From Paludibacteraceae bacterium (GTDB taxonomy: Bacteria > Bacteroidota > Bacteroidia > Bacteroidales > Paludibacteraceae): a stretch of DNA of 64,000 bases. The notes beneath the pieces were generated by a model. It had not been told where the DNA came from, did not search any database, and saw only the letters and a program-made list of their open reading frames with translations. A program made the position numbers and the translations under genes. The DNA lies in NCBI GenBank assembly GCA_017450435.1, contig JAFSTO010000030.1, positions 1 to 64,000 of the forward strand. Direction: 5' to 3'. Shown here piece by piece: positions 36,330-44,522 of this stretch. Numbering within the stretch: the stretch's first letter is position 1; each line of letters starts with the position of its first letter.

Positions 36330-38108
36330 ATGAAACGACAAATCATTCTCGCAATTGTATTCCTGATGGCATTATCCGCCGGTGCCAAAGTATGGACAGT
36401 TACCGATCCATCCGCCGTAGGAAGCCGCACTATCGAGCCGACGCCATACTCTTTGCAGTATTATGTCAACAACGCAGACGATGGTGACACTATCTCTTTT
36501 GACCCGTTGTTCTCCGGACAAACCATTCTCTTTGACACCACTCTTGTTATCAACACCGGCTTGGTTATTGATGCATCAGGACTGGCACAACCCGTACATT
36601 TTGACGGACAGAAAAAAACAACTCTCATTACCCTTGGCAATGCGTCAGAAAAGAACGAAAGTTTGCAAGACAACACATTCCGTAACATCGTTTTCGAGAA
36701 TGGAATGAGCGATGTAGCAGGTCAGGGCGGTGCAGTTAATATCTTTGCATATAGAATACACTTTGAAAAGTGTATGTTTCTAAACAATGAGAATATGACA
36801 GACAATACCAATCGCCAGCCGGGTGCAATACGCAACGAGACCAGCTCCAGCCAGATGTGGCTCACCGACTGTGTTTTCCGCGGTAATAAAACCAAACGCA
36901 AAGGCGGTGCTATTGCTATTGACGCACCATCACTATATATCAATCGCTGTCTGTTTGACGACAACCATGCAGGAGAAAGCGGAGCTGTGCTGGCCATCAA
37001 GTCCACTAAAGATAACGTGGTTTTACGAGACAATACGCCTATTGTTGATATTCGTAATTCCACCTTTGTCGGCAATAAATGCGACCAAAACCAAACCACC
37101 GCCAGCGGACTGATAATCATTAGCGATGACTCAAAAGGCATTGTTCCGATACGTTTGTTTTTCAACACATTTGTAGGTAATGTCAACGAAATCAACACCG
37201 GTACCGTTTATTCCATCTATGCGGCCAATAATAATATCACAATGGCCGGAAACATCTTTGGCGGGAACAAACACATAACTGAAGATCCCGGGGTATATGC
37301 TCTATGCGGAGATGCCAATGCCGGCGGAGGAAAGATGGTCATCTCTAATGGATATAACCTCATATACCGCCTCAAACACAACCCAGAGACAGACCCCGTC
37401 AATAGTAATGACATTGTTTACCGCCATTGGCTTGAGGTTCCAATCATGACAGAACAACCTAATGCCAACGGTGTATGCTGCCCAACTCAGCAAGCTATCG
37501 ACTCTTCTCTATGGCAACAACTCAAAGCTATGCCGATGGATCAAGCAGAAGAACTACTCGGCTATAATCCTATTGACCAAACAGGTGCCGCACGTACCAG
37601 CAAACTGGTATTTTCCGGCGCATACGAGTTCCCTGCATTCGTTCTTGATATTGATGATGACTACTACTCGGTGACAGAACCCGGACTGGGGTCGTTTATC
37701 TATCGAAGTGGAGACATTGCAACACTCGCCACAAATAACGAGAACTTCGTGTCGTGGTTGGTAAATGACAAACACCACGTCAATAATCCATATCGCTTCT
37801 ACGTTACCGAAGATTGCACCATTACCGTCAATTATGACGAAATCCCCGGTGGAAGACCCGACCCTGACCCGGAAATTATAGTTGATGATGCGCTTGATAA
37901 CATTAGTTACACCTCCTTGCACTACGCTGAAGGAAAACTCTATAATTCTGCAACAACTGATGGTAAGATTACCATTTATACACTAAGCGGCAGCGTTATA
38001 CTCAACCGTAACATACGGGCAAAAGAAAGCATAGCCTTTGACAAACAAGGTATATATGTTGCCGTAATGCATACTAATGATGGTGAAATTTCCGTACTTA
38101 AATTTTAA
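36330..38108 (+). CDS. Secreted right-handed beta-helix protein with T9SS sorting domain
   Basis: The product is 592 residues with a signal peptide (MKRQIILAIVFLMALSAGA). Residues ~20-330 follow the pattern of polymorphic-outer-membrane-protein-like beta-helices ('LQYYVNNADDGDTISFDP', 'GAIRNETSSSQMWLTDCVFRGNKTKRKGGAIAI', 'RCLFDDNHAGESGAV'). Near 480-520 is an all-beta segment ('NFVSWLVNDKHHV'). The C-terminus 'GKITIYTLSGSVILNRN...QGIYVAVMHTNDG' is a T9SS type A sorting domain. No catalytic motif is recognised; it could be a surface lyase-fold protein or adhesin of the PUL. The next gene follows after 12 bp. Confidence 0.8.
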   Translation: MKRQIILAIVFLMALSAGAKVWTVTDPSAVGSRTIEPTPYSLQYYVNNADDGDTISFDPLFSGQTILFDTTLVINTGLVIDASGLAQPVHFDGQKKTTLITLGNASEKNESLQDNTFRNIVFENGMSDVAGQGGAVNIFAYRIHFEKCMFLNNENMTDNTNRQPGAIRNETSSSQMWLTDCVFRGNKTKRKGGAIAIDAPSLYINRCLFDDNHAGESGAVLAIKSTKDNVVLRDNTPIVDIRNSTFVGNKCDQNQTTASGLIIISDDSKGIVPIRLFFNTFVGNVNEINTGTVYSIYAANNNITMAGNIFGGNKHITEDPGVYALCGDANAGGGKMVISNGYNLIYRLKHNPETDPVNSNDIVYRHWLEVPIMTEQPNANGVCCPTQQAIDSSLWQQLKAMPMDQAEELLGYNPIDQTGAARTSKLVFSGAYEFPAFVLDIDDDYYSVTEPGLGSFIYRSGDIATLATNNENFVSWLVNDKHHVNNPYRFYVTEDCTITVNYDEIPGGRPDPDPEIIVDDALDNISYTSLHYAEGKLYNSATTDGKITIYTLSGSVILNRNIRAKESIAFDKQGIYVAVMHTNDGEISVLKF

Positions 38109-38120
38109 AAACATACAACA

Positions 38121-39317
38121 ATGAAAACTTATATCAAATATGTTATGACCATAGCATTGGCTTTGGCATACAACCTGTCCTATTCAACAACGATTGTTGA
38201 CTACACTTTCCCCAAAAACAGCACTCACAATTCTGTTCCGTCTTCAGAGACCTCCGTCAGTAACACCGGTACAACAACAGTGGAGTATAGCGGCACTTTT
38301 GAGTTACGCTCCGGCGGCATTCGTCTTAAAACCAACACAGACACGGTTTATATAACTCTCCCTACAGTTTGGGGAACTGCAGACACCATTTATCTTCATT
38401 GGACAGGTCAGTCCGATGGTAATCAACATGGCCCGATAATAAATTGTGCAGGAAACACCGTTAGCGACATGAGCGAAGCTAACAACGAGGAGCGTATTCT
38501 CGTAGCGCCGGTTGGCATAGATGATAATAACATCAACGCTTCCGGACACAATGTACTGAAGATTTATCGTTTCGGAGGCAAATCAGTCATGCTTCGCAGA
38601 CTCGTTATTTCTCGCGGAGACGGAGGCTCCACTGAACCTATTGAAGAACCTGACCCCGAACAACTAATTGTGAATGAAGCAATGATATGGGACTGGACCC
38701 AGGCTTCTGCCCTTCAAAAAGTGTCACCGTCCGCAAGTACTGACACACTACTTATGTCATCCATTGAAGGCATTACTGAAAACTATTCCGACTTTGATGC
38801 TCGCTATATAATGCTCTGCGGTGAAAACGCAGTACGCAACGGTGATGCCTGCCAAGTAACATGGCTTATGCTTAAACTCGGCAAACCCGGACATATCAAG
38901 GTTACTTTTTGTAACGTCGGTGACGGCAATAAAGGCACTCGATACCTCTATATCAATGGAGAAAACACCGGCATCAGTTCTGACTCTACAGAAACACATG
39001 GTTCACGCATCGTTGAACAAGATGTGCCGGCCGGAGAATTGGTCTTCACGGCACAACGAACCGACAAAGAGGGCAACCAAGCTATTCGTATCATGCGTAT
39101 TGAATATGCACCTCAAACAGAGACTGCTGTCAGCGATGAAAAACAAATTTTGGTTCAAAATGGCATAGTGACAGCAAATGGTAATGAAACAATAGAGGTG
39201 TTCACTCCTGCCGGACAGAGAGTTGCAAGTGCCATTCGCGAATATAATACCAATAACCTGCCTTCCGGTATTTACATAATACGACTAAACGGAAGTAGCA
39301 TAAAAATCAAAAAATAA
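38121..39317 (+). CDS. Secreted modular protein, paralogue of the 34039 product, with T9SS sorting domain
   Basis: The product is 398 residues with a signal peptide. One 'YTFP' module (from 'IVDYTFPKNSTHNSV', residue ~25) is followed by the 'WDW' module (Trp190; 'GENAVRNG', 'GHIKVTFCNVG', 'QDVPAGELVFTAQRTDKEGN'), which closely matches the 34039 product. The C-terminus 'IEVFTPAGQRVAS...LPSGIYIIRLNG' is a clear T9SS type A domain. The 77 bp at 39012-39088 are almost identical to 35386-35462. Function is unknown; probably a surface-displayed binding protein. Confidence 0.78.
   Translation: MKTYIKYVMTIALALAYNLSYSTTIVDYTFPKNSTHNSVPSSETSVSNTGTTTVEYSGTFELRSGGIRLKTNTDTVYITLPTVWGTADTIYLHWTGQSDGNQHGPIINCAGNTVSDMSEANNEERILVAPVGIDDNNINASGHNVLKIYRFGGKSVMLRRLVISRGDGGSTEPIEEPDPEQLIVNEAMIWDWTQASALQKVSPSASTDTLLMSSIEGITENYSDFDARYIMLCGENAVRNGDACQVTWLMLKLGKPGHIKVTFCNVGDGNKGTRYLYINGENTGISSDSTETHGSRIVEQDVPAGELVFTAQRTDKEGNQAIRIMRIEYAPQTETAVSDEKQILVQNGIVTANGNETIEVFTPAGQRVASAIREYNTNNLPSGIYIIRLNGSSIKIKK
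39012..39088 (+). repeat. Second copy of the 77-bp shared stretch
   Basis: Partner of 35386-35462, in the same orientation 3,626 bp downstream, within the paralogous gene. Recombination between the two would delete the 48-residue peptide gene and the beta-helix gene lying between them. Confidence 0.8.
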
Positions 39318-39332
39318 ATTATACATTGACGA

Positions 39333-39378
39333 CAAGAGGAGGCTGTCTAACAACAAAAAATAGTTAGACAGTCTCTTG
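39333..39378 (+). terminator. Palindromic terminator at the end of the PUL (repeat family, copy 1)
   Basis: A long interrupted stem (left 39333-39351, right 39363-39378, loop of A-rich bases) starts 15 bp after the stop codon. The core reads GGCTGTCTAAC...GTTAGACAGTC. A near-identical element occurs at 47462-47498. Its right arm also contains the TTG of the regulator promoter. Confidence 0.7.
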
Positions 39379-39406
39379 TTCAATTCGCCATTTATTTGTA
39401 TCTTTG
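39376..39406 (+). promoter_or_regulatory. Promoter of the propeller-AraC regulator (near-leaderless)
   Basis: TTG (39376-39378), a 20-bp spacer and TATCTTTG (39399-39406) match the consensus well. The ATG is at 39415, only 8 bp beyond the -7 box, so the mRNA would have almost no 5' leader. The -33 element overlaps the upstream terminator arm. Confidence 0.65.
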
Positions 39407-39414
39407 CATACATA

Positions 39415-42177
39415 ATGCAGTTATTCAACAAACATATTACCCTATTGTTGGTCTGCTTGCTCTCGGTATTGAACAACAATTCTGCCATGCAGCAGATGAC
39501 CACCGCAAACGGGCTGAGTAACAAGCAGACCTTCTCCGTAGTGTGCGATAAGACCGGCTTTATTTGGGTAAGTACACGCAATGGCGTGGATCGTTTCAAC
39601 GGTTCCCACTTTAAGACCTACCGCCTCGTTAACAATCGCGGTAATGACCTTGCCGGTCGTACAAACACCGTGATTCTCACACCCGACACATTGCCTTGTG
39701 TATATACTAACAACGGCGATATATTTCGATATGACACACACCGCGACAGCTTCCTGCTACTTGCGTCACTGCAGGAAACATTACATTCAACAGACCTGTA
39801 TATCAACAACGTATCATTTGCATCAGATAGCACTCTATTCGTATGTCACTCTGCCGGTCTGCTCAAATATAATATAACAACCGGCACAATAGATACCATA
39901 CATCTATTCGACGGCAAAAGCATCAACTCTATCTTACCTATATCCAACACCGAAAATGTCGTCACTACAGGTAATGGTTTTTATATTTGTAATATCAATA
40001 GCACCGCCGACACCGTTCCTCACAAATTTCTTGATGGCCAAAGAGTACAAGCAGCGTATTTCGACCAACTATCCGATAGGCTTTTTTTAGGAACATTCAG
40101 CGGAAACCTCTTGTCATTTGACCTTCCGACACGACATTTGGACACCATTACCGAGACACACGCATGTGTGCGACATATAACATTATATGATCGTGCATTA
40201 TGGCTTGCAACAGACGGACAAGGGGTTGTTCGTGTAGAGCTCGACCAACCACGAACAAAGTTCTTCTCCAAACTACAGACGCAACTTCCCGATTGTCCTA
40301 AGTACGCATATCATCTGCTTATTGCCAAAAACCGTCTTTGGGTGGCAACACATAGTAGCGGACTCTGCTGCTTCAATGCTGAACTGCCGGCATTCGACTC
40401 GTACTCTTCTCCTTTTTCAGGTCTCGGCAAAACAGACAATGCACTCAACACTGTGCTTGAAGACCACAACGGAGCACTGTGGATTGCCGGAAACCAAGGA
40501 ATATGCCGCATCGACCAAACCGGTAAAAGACAATTCATACTAAAAAACGGTACAGATAACAATATCATGGCGCTCTGCGAAGACCGCTACGGAAATATTT
40601 GGGCAGGTGGTAGTGATAAGACAACATGTATAGCAATAGACGAAACCACTTGCAAAATAAAGCATCAACTCACTTTTCCCTCAGATAAACCTAAGGCACG
40701 GACTTACGCCTTATTCTCTGACTCTGAAGGCCGGATATGGACCGGTGGTTACGGCTCATTGCTGACAACGTTTAATCCAACCGACGGCATATATAAGCAA
40801 TACCCCATCAAATACGTTAATCATATTACAGAAAAAGACGGAATAATATATGTCGGCACAACCAATGGTTTAATGGCGCATAACGGACGAGACAACGATA
40901 ACGACTCTTTCACCGACATGTTCGACTCCTTACACCTTAGCTCTAATCTAAAGTGTATCAATCACATTCAACCAGCCTCAGATGGAAGCCTTTGGCTATC
41001 CACAGAAGGTGGTCTGATACATTTCGATGTTCAACATCGGTCATTCAGCGTGTATAGCACTGACATCGGACTCCTTAGCAACAGTATTTATGCTGCACTG
41101 CCTGACGACAGAGGAAACCTATGGATATCATGCAACAGAGGATTACAACGCTTTAGTCCTACCACTAACCAAATAGCCACCTTCACTTCAACAGAAGGAT
41201 TACCTGACGAGAACTTCAAAAACCGCTTCTCACTACGGCTGCATTCCGGCATTCTTCTTTTCGGTACAGCCTCTTGCATTGTCGCATTTGACCCCGAATT
41301 GATTACCCATGCCACACCGTCAACACGTATTGTCATCAATACCATCAGCCGAAACGGAGAGACAGACACCGCTATCGTTGCAGACAACATTGAAAACATA
41401 ACAGTTACAGCCAACGATAAACAGCCGATAGCCTGCTCTTTAACGTGTATCAACTACGCACTGCCGGACAAAACGTTATTACGCTGGAAACTAAAAGACT
41501 ACGATAGCGAATGGATAATTGGTGGAGAAAACAACGTTGCAATATATTCCCATATTCCACAAGGTATATATACATTAGAAATACAGGCTGTTAACAAACA
41601 AAACGGGGATGTGCTCGCACACAGAGAAATAACAATAGAAGCAGTGACCCCGTTCTTCCGCCGGACATCTACACTTGTCATACTATCGTTGATAGTGCTT
41701 ATAAGCATCATCATCTTATGTCTGGCAGCAAGGAAACACATACAACAGAGTCCGGTGATTACAAACAACATAACAAGTCAAACAAACGTCAATACTATTA
41801 GCGACAATGAAAACACCAAGCACAGCACTATAGCACCGGCATACACCACGACAGGAATACCTATTGATAACGAGTTTATCGAAAAAGTAAGTCTGTTGCT
41901 TGACACAAACATGGATAACTCAGAATACACCATAGACAAACTTGCTGCCGACATGGCAATGAGCCGCTCCTCTTTCTTCACTAAACTAAAAGCCATCTCA
42001 GGACTCGGTCCAAACGAGTTTATACGAACATATCGTATGCAACACGCAGCACAAATGATAAGAGAACATAAGTACAGTATTACAGAGGTGGCTTACGCAT
42101 CAGGCTTCAGCGATGTGAAATATTTTTCAACCGTCTTTAAAAAACATTTCGGTGTCAGTCCAAGCAAATTCAAATAG
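39415..42177 (+). CDS. Two-component-type propeller sensor fused to AraC DNA-binding domain, without kinase
   Basis: The product is 920 residues from ATG 39415 (MQLFNKHITLLLV, signal peptide). Residues ~30-650 hold repeated 'GFIWVSTRNGVDRF', 'GALWIAGNQGICRI' and 'GNLWISCNRGLQRF' blades, the periplasmic propeller of hybrid two-component systems. A Y_Y_Y-like domain follows ('LRWKLKDYDSEWI', 'IPQGIYTLEIQAVN'). A single transmembrane helix lies at ~753-773. About 45 polar residues then lead to an AraC HTH (819-920, 'SITEVAYASGFSDVKYFSTVFKKHFGVSPSKF'). No histidine-kinase or receiver domain is present. It resembles SusR in layout and is probably the direct sensor-activator of the adjacent PUL. 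Confidence 0.9.
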   Translation: MQLFNKHITLLLVCLLSVLNNNSAMQQMTTANGLSNKQTFSVVCDKTGFIWVSTRNGVDRFNGSHFKTYRLVNNRGNDLAGRTNTVILTPDTLPCVYTNNGDIFRYDTHRDSFLLLASLQETLHSTDLYINNVSFASDSTLFVCHSAGLLKYNITTGTIDTIHLFDGKSINSILPISNTENVVTTGNGFYICNINSTADTVPHKFLDGQRVQAAYFDQLSDRLFLGTFSGNLLSFDLPTRHLDTITETHACVRHITLYDRALWLATDGQGVVRVELDQPRTKFFSKLQTQLPDCPKYAYHLLIAKNRLWVATHSSGLCCFNAELPAFDSYSSPFSGLGKTDNALNTVLEDHNGALWIAGNQGICRIDQTGKRQFILKNGTDNNIMALCEDRYGNIWAGGSDKTTCIAIDETTCKIKHQLTFPSDKPKARTYALFSDSEGRIWTGGYGSLLTTFNPTDGIYKQYPIKYVNHITEKDGIIYVGTTNGLMAHNGRDNDNDSFTDMFDSLHLSSNLKCINHIQPASDGSLWLSTEGGLIHFDVQHRSFSVYSTDIGLLSNSIYAALPDDRGNLWISCNRGLQRFSPTTNQIATFTSTEGLPDENFKNRFSLRLHSGILLFGTASCIVAFDPELITHATPSTRIVINTISRNGETDTAIVADNIENITVTANDKQPIACSLTCINYALPDKTLLRWKLKDYDSEWIIGGENNVAIYSHIPQGIYTLEIQAVNKQNGDVLAHREITIEAVTPFFRRTSTLVILSLIVLISIIILCLAARKHIQQSPVITNNITSQTNVNTISDNENTKHSTIAPAYTTTGIPIDNEFIEKVSLLLDTNMDNSEYTIDKLAADMAMSRSSFFTKLKAISGLGPNEFIRTYRMQHAAQMIREHKYSITEVAYASGFSDVKYFSTVFKKHFGVSPSKFK

Positions 42178-42233
42178 CAAACTGACATAATGGCAGAAAA
42201 TGTTGGTTGGCTTTGAGAAATAAACGATTTATC

Positions 42234-42264
42234 TTGCCGTATCCGGAAAAATTCATTATCTTTG
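42234..42264 (+). promoter_or_regulatory. Promoter of the putative porin gene
   Basis: TTG (42234-42236), a 20-bp spacer and TATCTTTG (42257-42264) match the Bacteroidetes consensus. The GTG start codon is about 70 bp downstream. Confidence 0.65.
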
Positions 42265-42334
42265 CTGACAAAAATCGCCGATAACGTTGTGAACAAACGT
42301 TTCGGAACGAAGATTGCTACAATAGTGTTACAGC

Positions 42335-44461
42335 GTGAAAACATCCCGCCGCTATATTTTGTTGTGCATAGTCACGTTGCTTATGCAGGTCACTCTGTGT
42401 GGGCAGACTCGGCTTGGCAGTGGCGGAAGCAGCGGTGCCACACGCTCAAAAAAGACTAAGGCGATACTTAAAGAATGGGTGATGCCTAATGACTACGGCA
42501 TAGCCGACAGCGTGGTGGTGGACACCGCCTCGCAGAACTATCCGATGAGGAACGTTCTCAACGACCGCTCTATTGCTTGGGCATATAACGGCAACCTGAT
42601 ATCGCCTACACAGTCGAAAGTGTACTTTGACAGAAGCGGCAACGGAATGCTCTCGTTGTCAGGCACCAGAGGCGAGTATTGGAAAAACGGACTCGGAAAC
42701 AACAGCGGCATACGGCAAAAGACAGACTTGCTCTTCGGCAGTGCCTACGAGCCGTATATCCTCACAGCCCGCGATGTGCCTTTCCACCGCACGACAATAG
42801 CCTACTCCGACATCGCATACAAAAAAGGATTCACCACTTATCATGAAGAGAACGACCTCAGTTTCTCCTTCACCGGCAACCTAAGTCCGCGCACTAATCT
42901 TGGTACGAAAATCACCTATCTCAACTCGCCCGGGCACTACACCTCACAAGAAGGAAAAGTCGTGAATGGTTGCGTGTATGGCAGCTATGACGGCAATCAC
43001 TACGGGTTACACGCCGCCTTTGGGTTTAATGTCTTGAGTAACTTTGAGAATGGCGGTTTGCAGGATGTTAGTCTGCTTGGCGGTTCACTTGCCTCAGAAG
43101 ACCTTCCTGTCAACCTGCATGCTATGTCGGGTTTCAAGCACATCTTCGGCTACATAGACCATCACTACAGCATCACGGTGGAGCGCGAGGAGAAACGCAC
43201 CATTCACGGCAGGCGGGGAGAAGAGGACAGGGATACCACCGTGACCGTACATATTCCTGTAATAACGTTCAATCACGTCTTTGAGGTGAATAACTCCACC
43301 AAACGCTATGTAGAGAAGACAGCCGAGCAGTCGTTCTATACCAACACCTACCTCAACCCTGCCACCACCTCAGACACCGCCAACGTACTCAACATACGCA
43401 ACACGCTTGCCGTCACCTTTAACGAGGAGTTCAACCGACTGCTGCACTTCGGCGCCACAGCGTATGCGACCAACGAGTTCCAACGTTACATCTTCGGTAT
43501 AGGACAACGCGACACACTATTACCTGTTGGAATAGGACAAGTTGACGAAGCACTAATAGCCTCATACACGGCACATCTCATGCCGGACACATTGTACGGC
43601 AAGCGATGGGTTAACAACACATGGGTAGGTGGCAGCATCTATAAGAACAGAGGCAAGTGGGTACGATTCGGAGTGAACGGAGATGTGTGTCTCGCAGGAT
43701 ACAAGTTGGGAGAGTTTCAGGTCAACGGTCATGTTGACGGCAGTTTTCCTATCGGGCAGGACTCCCTGATAATCAGAGCCACAGCATACGTAAAGAACGA
43801 GACCCCGACATACTACACCCAGCACTACCGCTCTAACCATTACTTATGGGACAACAACTTTAGCAAGACCTATCGTTTCTATGTAGGAGGTGAAGTGGCA
43901 TACCCTTCACAATGGTTTAAAGCAAAGGCTAAAATTGGGTTTGAGAACCTGACCAACTACATATATTTTGCCGGTGACGGTACCCCAATGCAATATAACG
44001 GTAACATTCAAGTAATAGCCGGAGAACTGCGTTTTGATGTTACCACTCCTTGGCTTAACTTCGAGAACACGGCTGTCATACAACACTCAAGTAGCAGGTT
44101 TGTACCTCTGCCGCTCGTGGCCGTATATAGCAATCTTTATTACCACGGCTGGTGGTTTAAGAGAGCGATGTATGCCCAGATAGGGACCAATGTCCGCTAT
44201 CACACCGCCTACCACGCTCCACTACTAAACCCGGCTATCGGGCAGTTCTGCATACAACAAGACACGAAAGTGGGCAATTATCCCATACTGAACCTATATG
44301 CCAATTTCTACGTCAAACTGCTCAAACTGAAGTTCTTTGCCGAGTGGCAACACTTCAATTGGTATTTTATGAAAAACACACACTCCTACCTCTCCATGCC
44401 CGGCTACGCTACGAACCCCTCTATCTTCAGAGCCGGACTGGCTTGGCACTTCTGGAGATAA
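42335..44461 (+). CDS. Putative porin (Bacteroidetes outer-membrane barrel)
   Basis: The product is 708 residues from a GTG start at 42335 (KTSRRYILLCIVTLLM, signal peptide ending 'LCGQ'). After a short Ser/Gly/Lys stretch come long alternating strands with many aromatic residues, ending in 'FRAGLAWHFWR'. The conserved N-terminal part ('YGIADSVVVDT', 'PYILTARDVPFHRTTIAYSD', 'LSFSFTGNLSPRTNLGTKITYLNS') fits the 'putative porin' family of Bacteroidetes. Specificity is unknown. clpC follows after 61 bp with no clear promoter, so they may share a transcript. Confidence 0.85.
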   Translation: MKTSRRYILLCIVTLLMQVTLCGQTRLGSGGSSGATRSKKTKAILKEWVMPNDYGIADSVVVDTASQNYPMRNVLNDRSIAWAYNGNLISPTQSKVYFDRSGNGMLSLSGTRGEYWKNGLGNNSGIRQKTDLLFGSAYEPYILTARDVPFHRTTIAYSDIAYKKGFTTYHEENDLSFSFTGNLSPRTNLGTKITYLNSPGHYTSQEGKVVNGCVYGSYDGNHYGLHAAFGFNVLSNFENGGLQDVSLLGGSLASEDLPVNLHAMSGFKHIFGYIDHHYSITVEREEKRTIHGRRGEEDRDTTVTVHIPVITFNHVFEVNNSTKRYVEKTAEQSFYTNTYLNPATTSDTANVLNIRNTLAVTFNEEFNRLLHFGATAYATNEFQRYIFGIGQRDTLLPVGIGQVDEALIASYTAHLMPDTLYGKRWVNNTWVGGSIYKNRGKWVRFGVNGDVCLAGYKLGEFQVNGHVDGSFPIGQDSLIIRATAYVKNETPTYYTQHYRSNHYLWDNNFSKTYRFYVGGEVAYPSQWFKAKAKIGFENLTNYIYFAGDGTPMQYNGNIQVIAGELRFDVTTPWLNFENTAVIQHSSSRFVPLPLVAVYSNLYYHGWWFKRAMYAQIGTNVRYHTAYHAPLLNPAIGQFCIQQDTKVGNYPILNLYANFYVKLLKLKFFAEWQHFNWYFMKNTHSYLSMPGYATNPSIFRAGLAWHFWR

Positions 44462-44522
44462 CGGAACAAGGTAGTAATAAGACAAAAACAAAACAGAAGA
44501 CAAAATAAAAGACAAACGATAA

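Noticed and set aside
44462..44522. Separate promoter for clpC
   Set aside because: No TAnnTTTG box; only a purine-rich leader with recurring GACAAA. Co-transcription with the porin gene is as likely.
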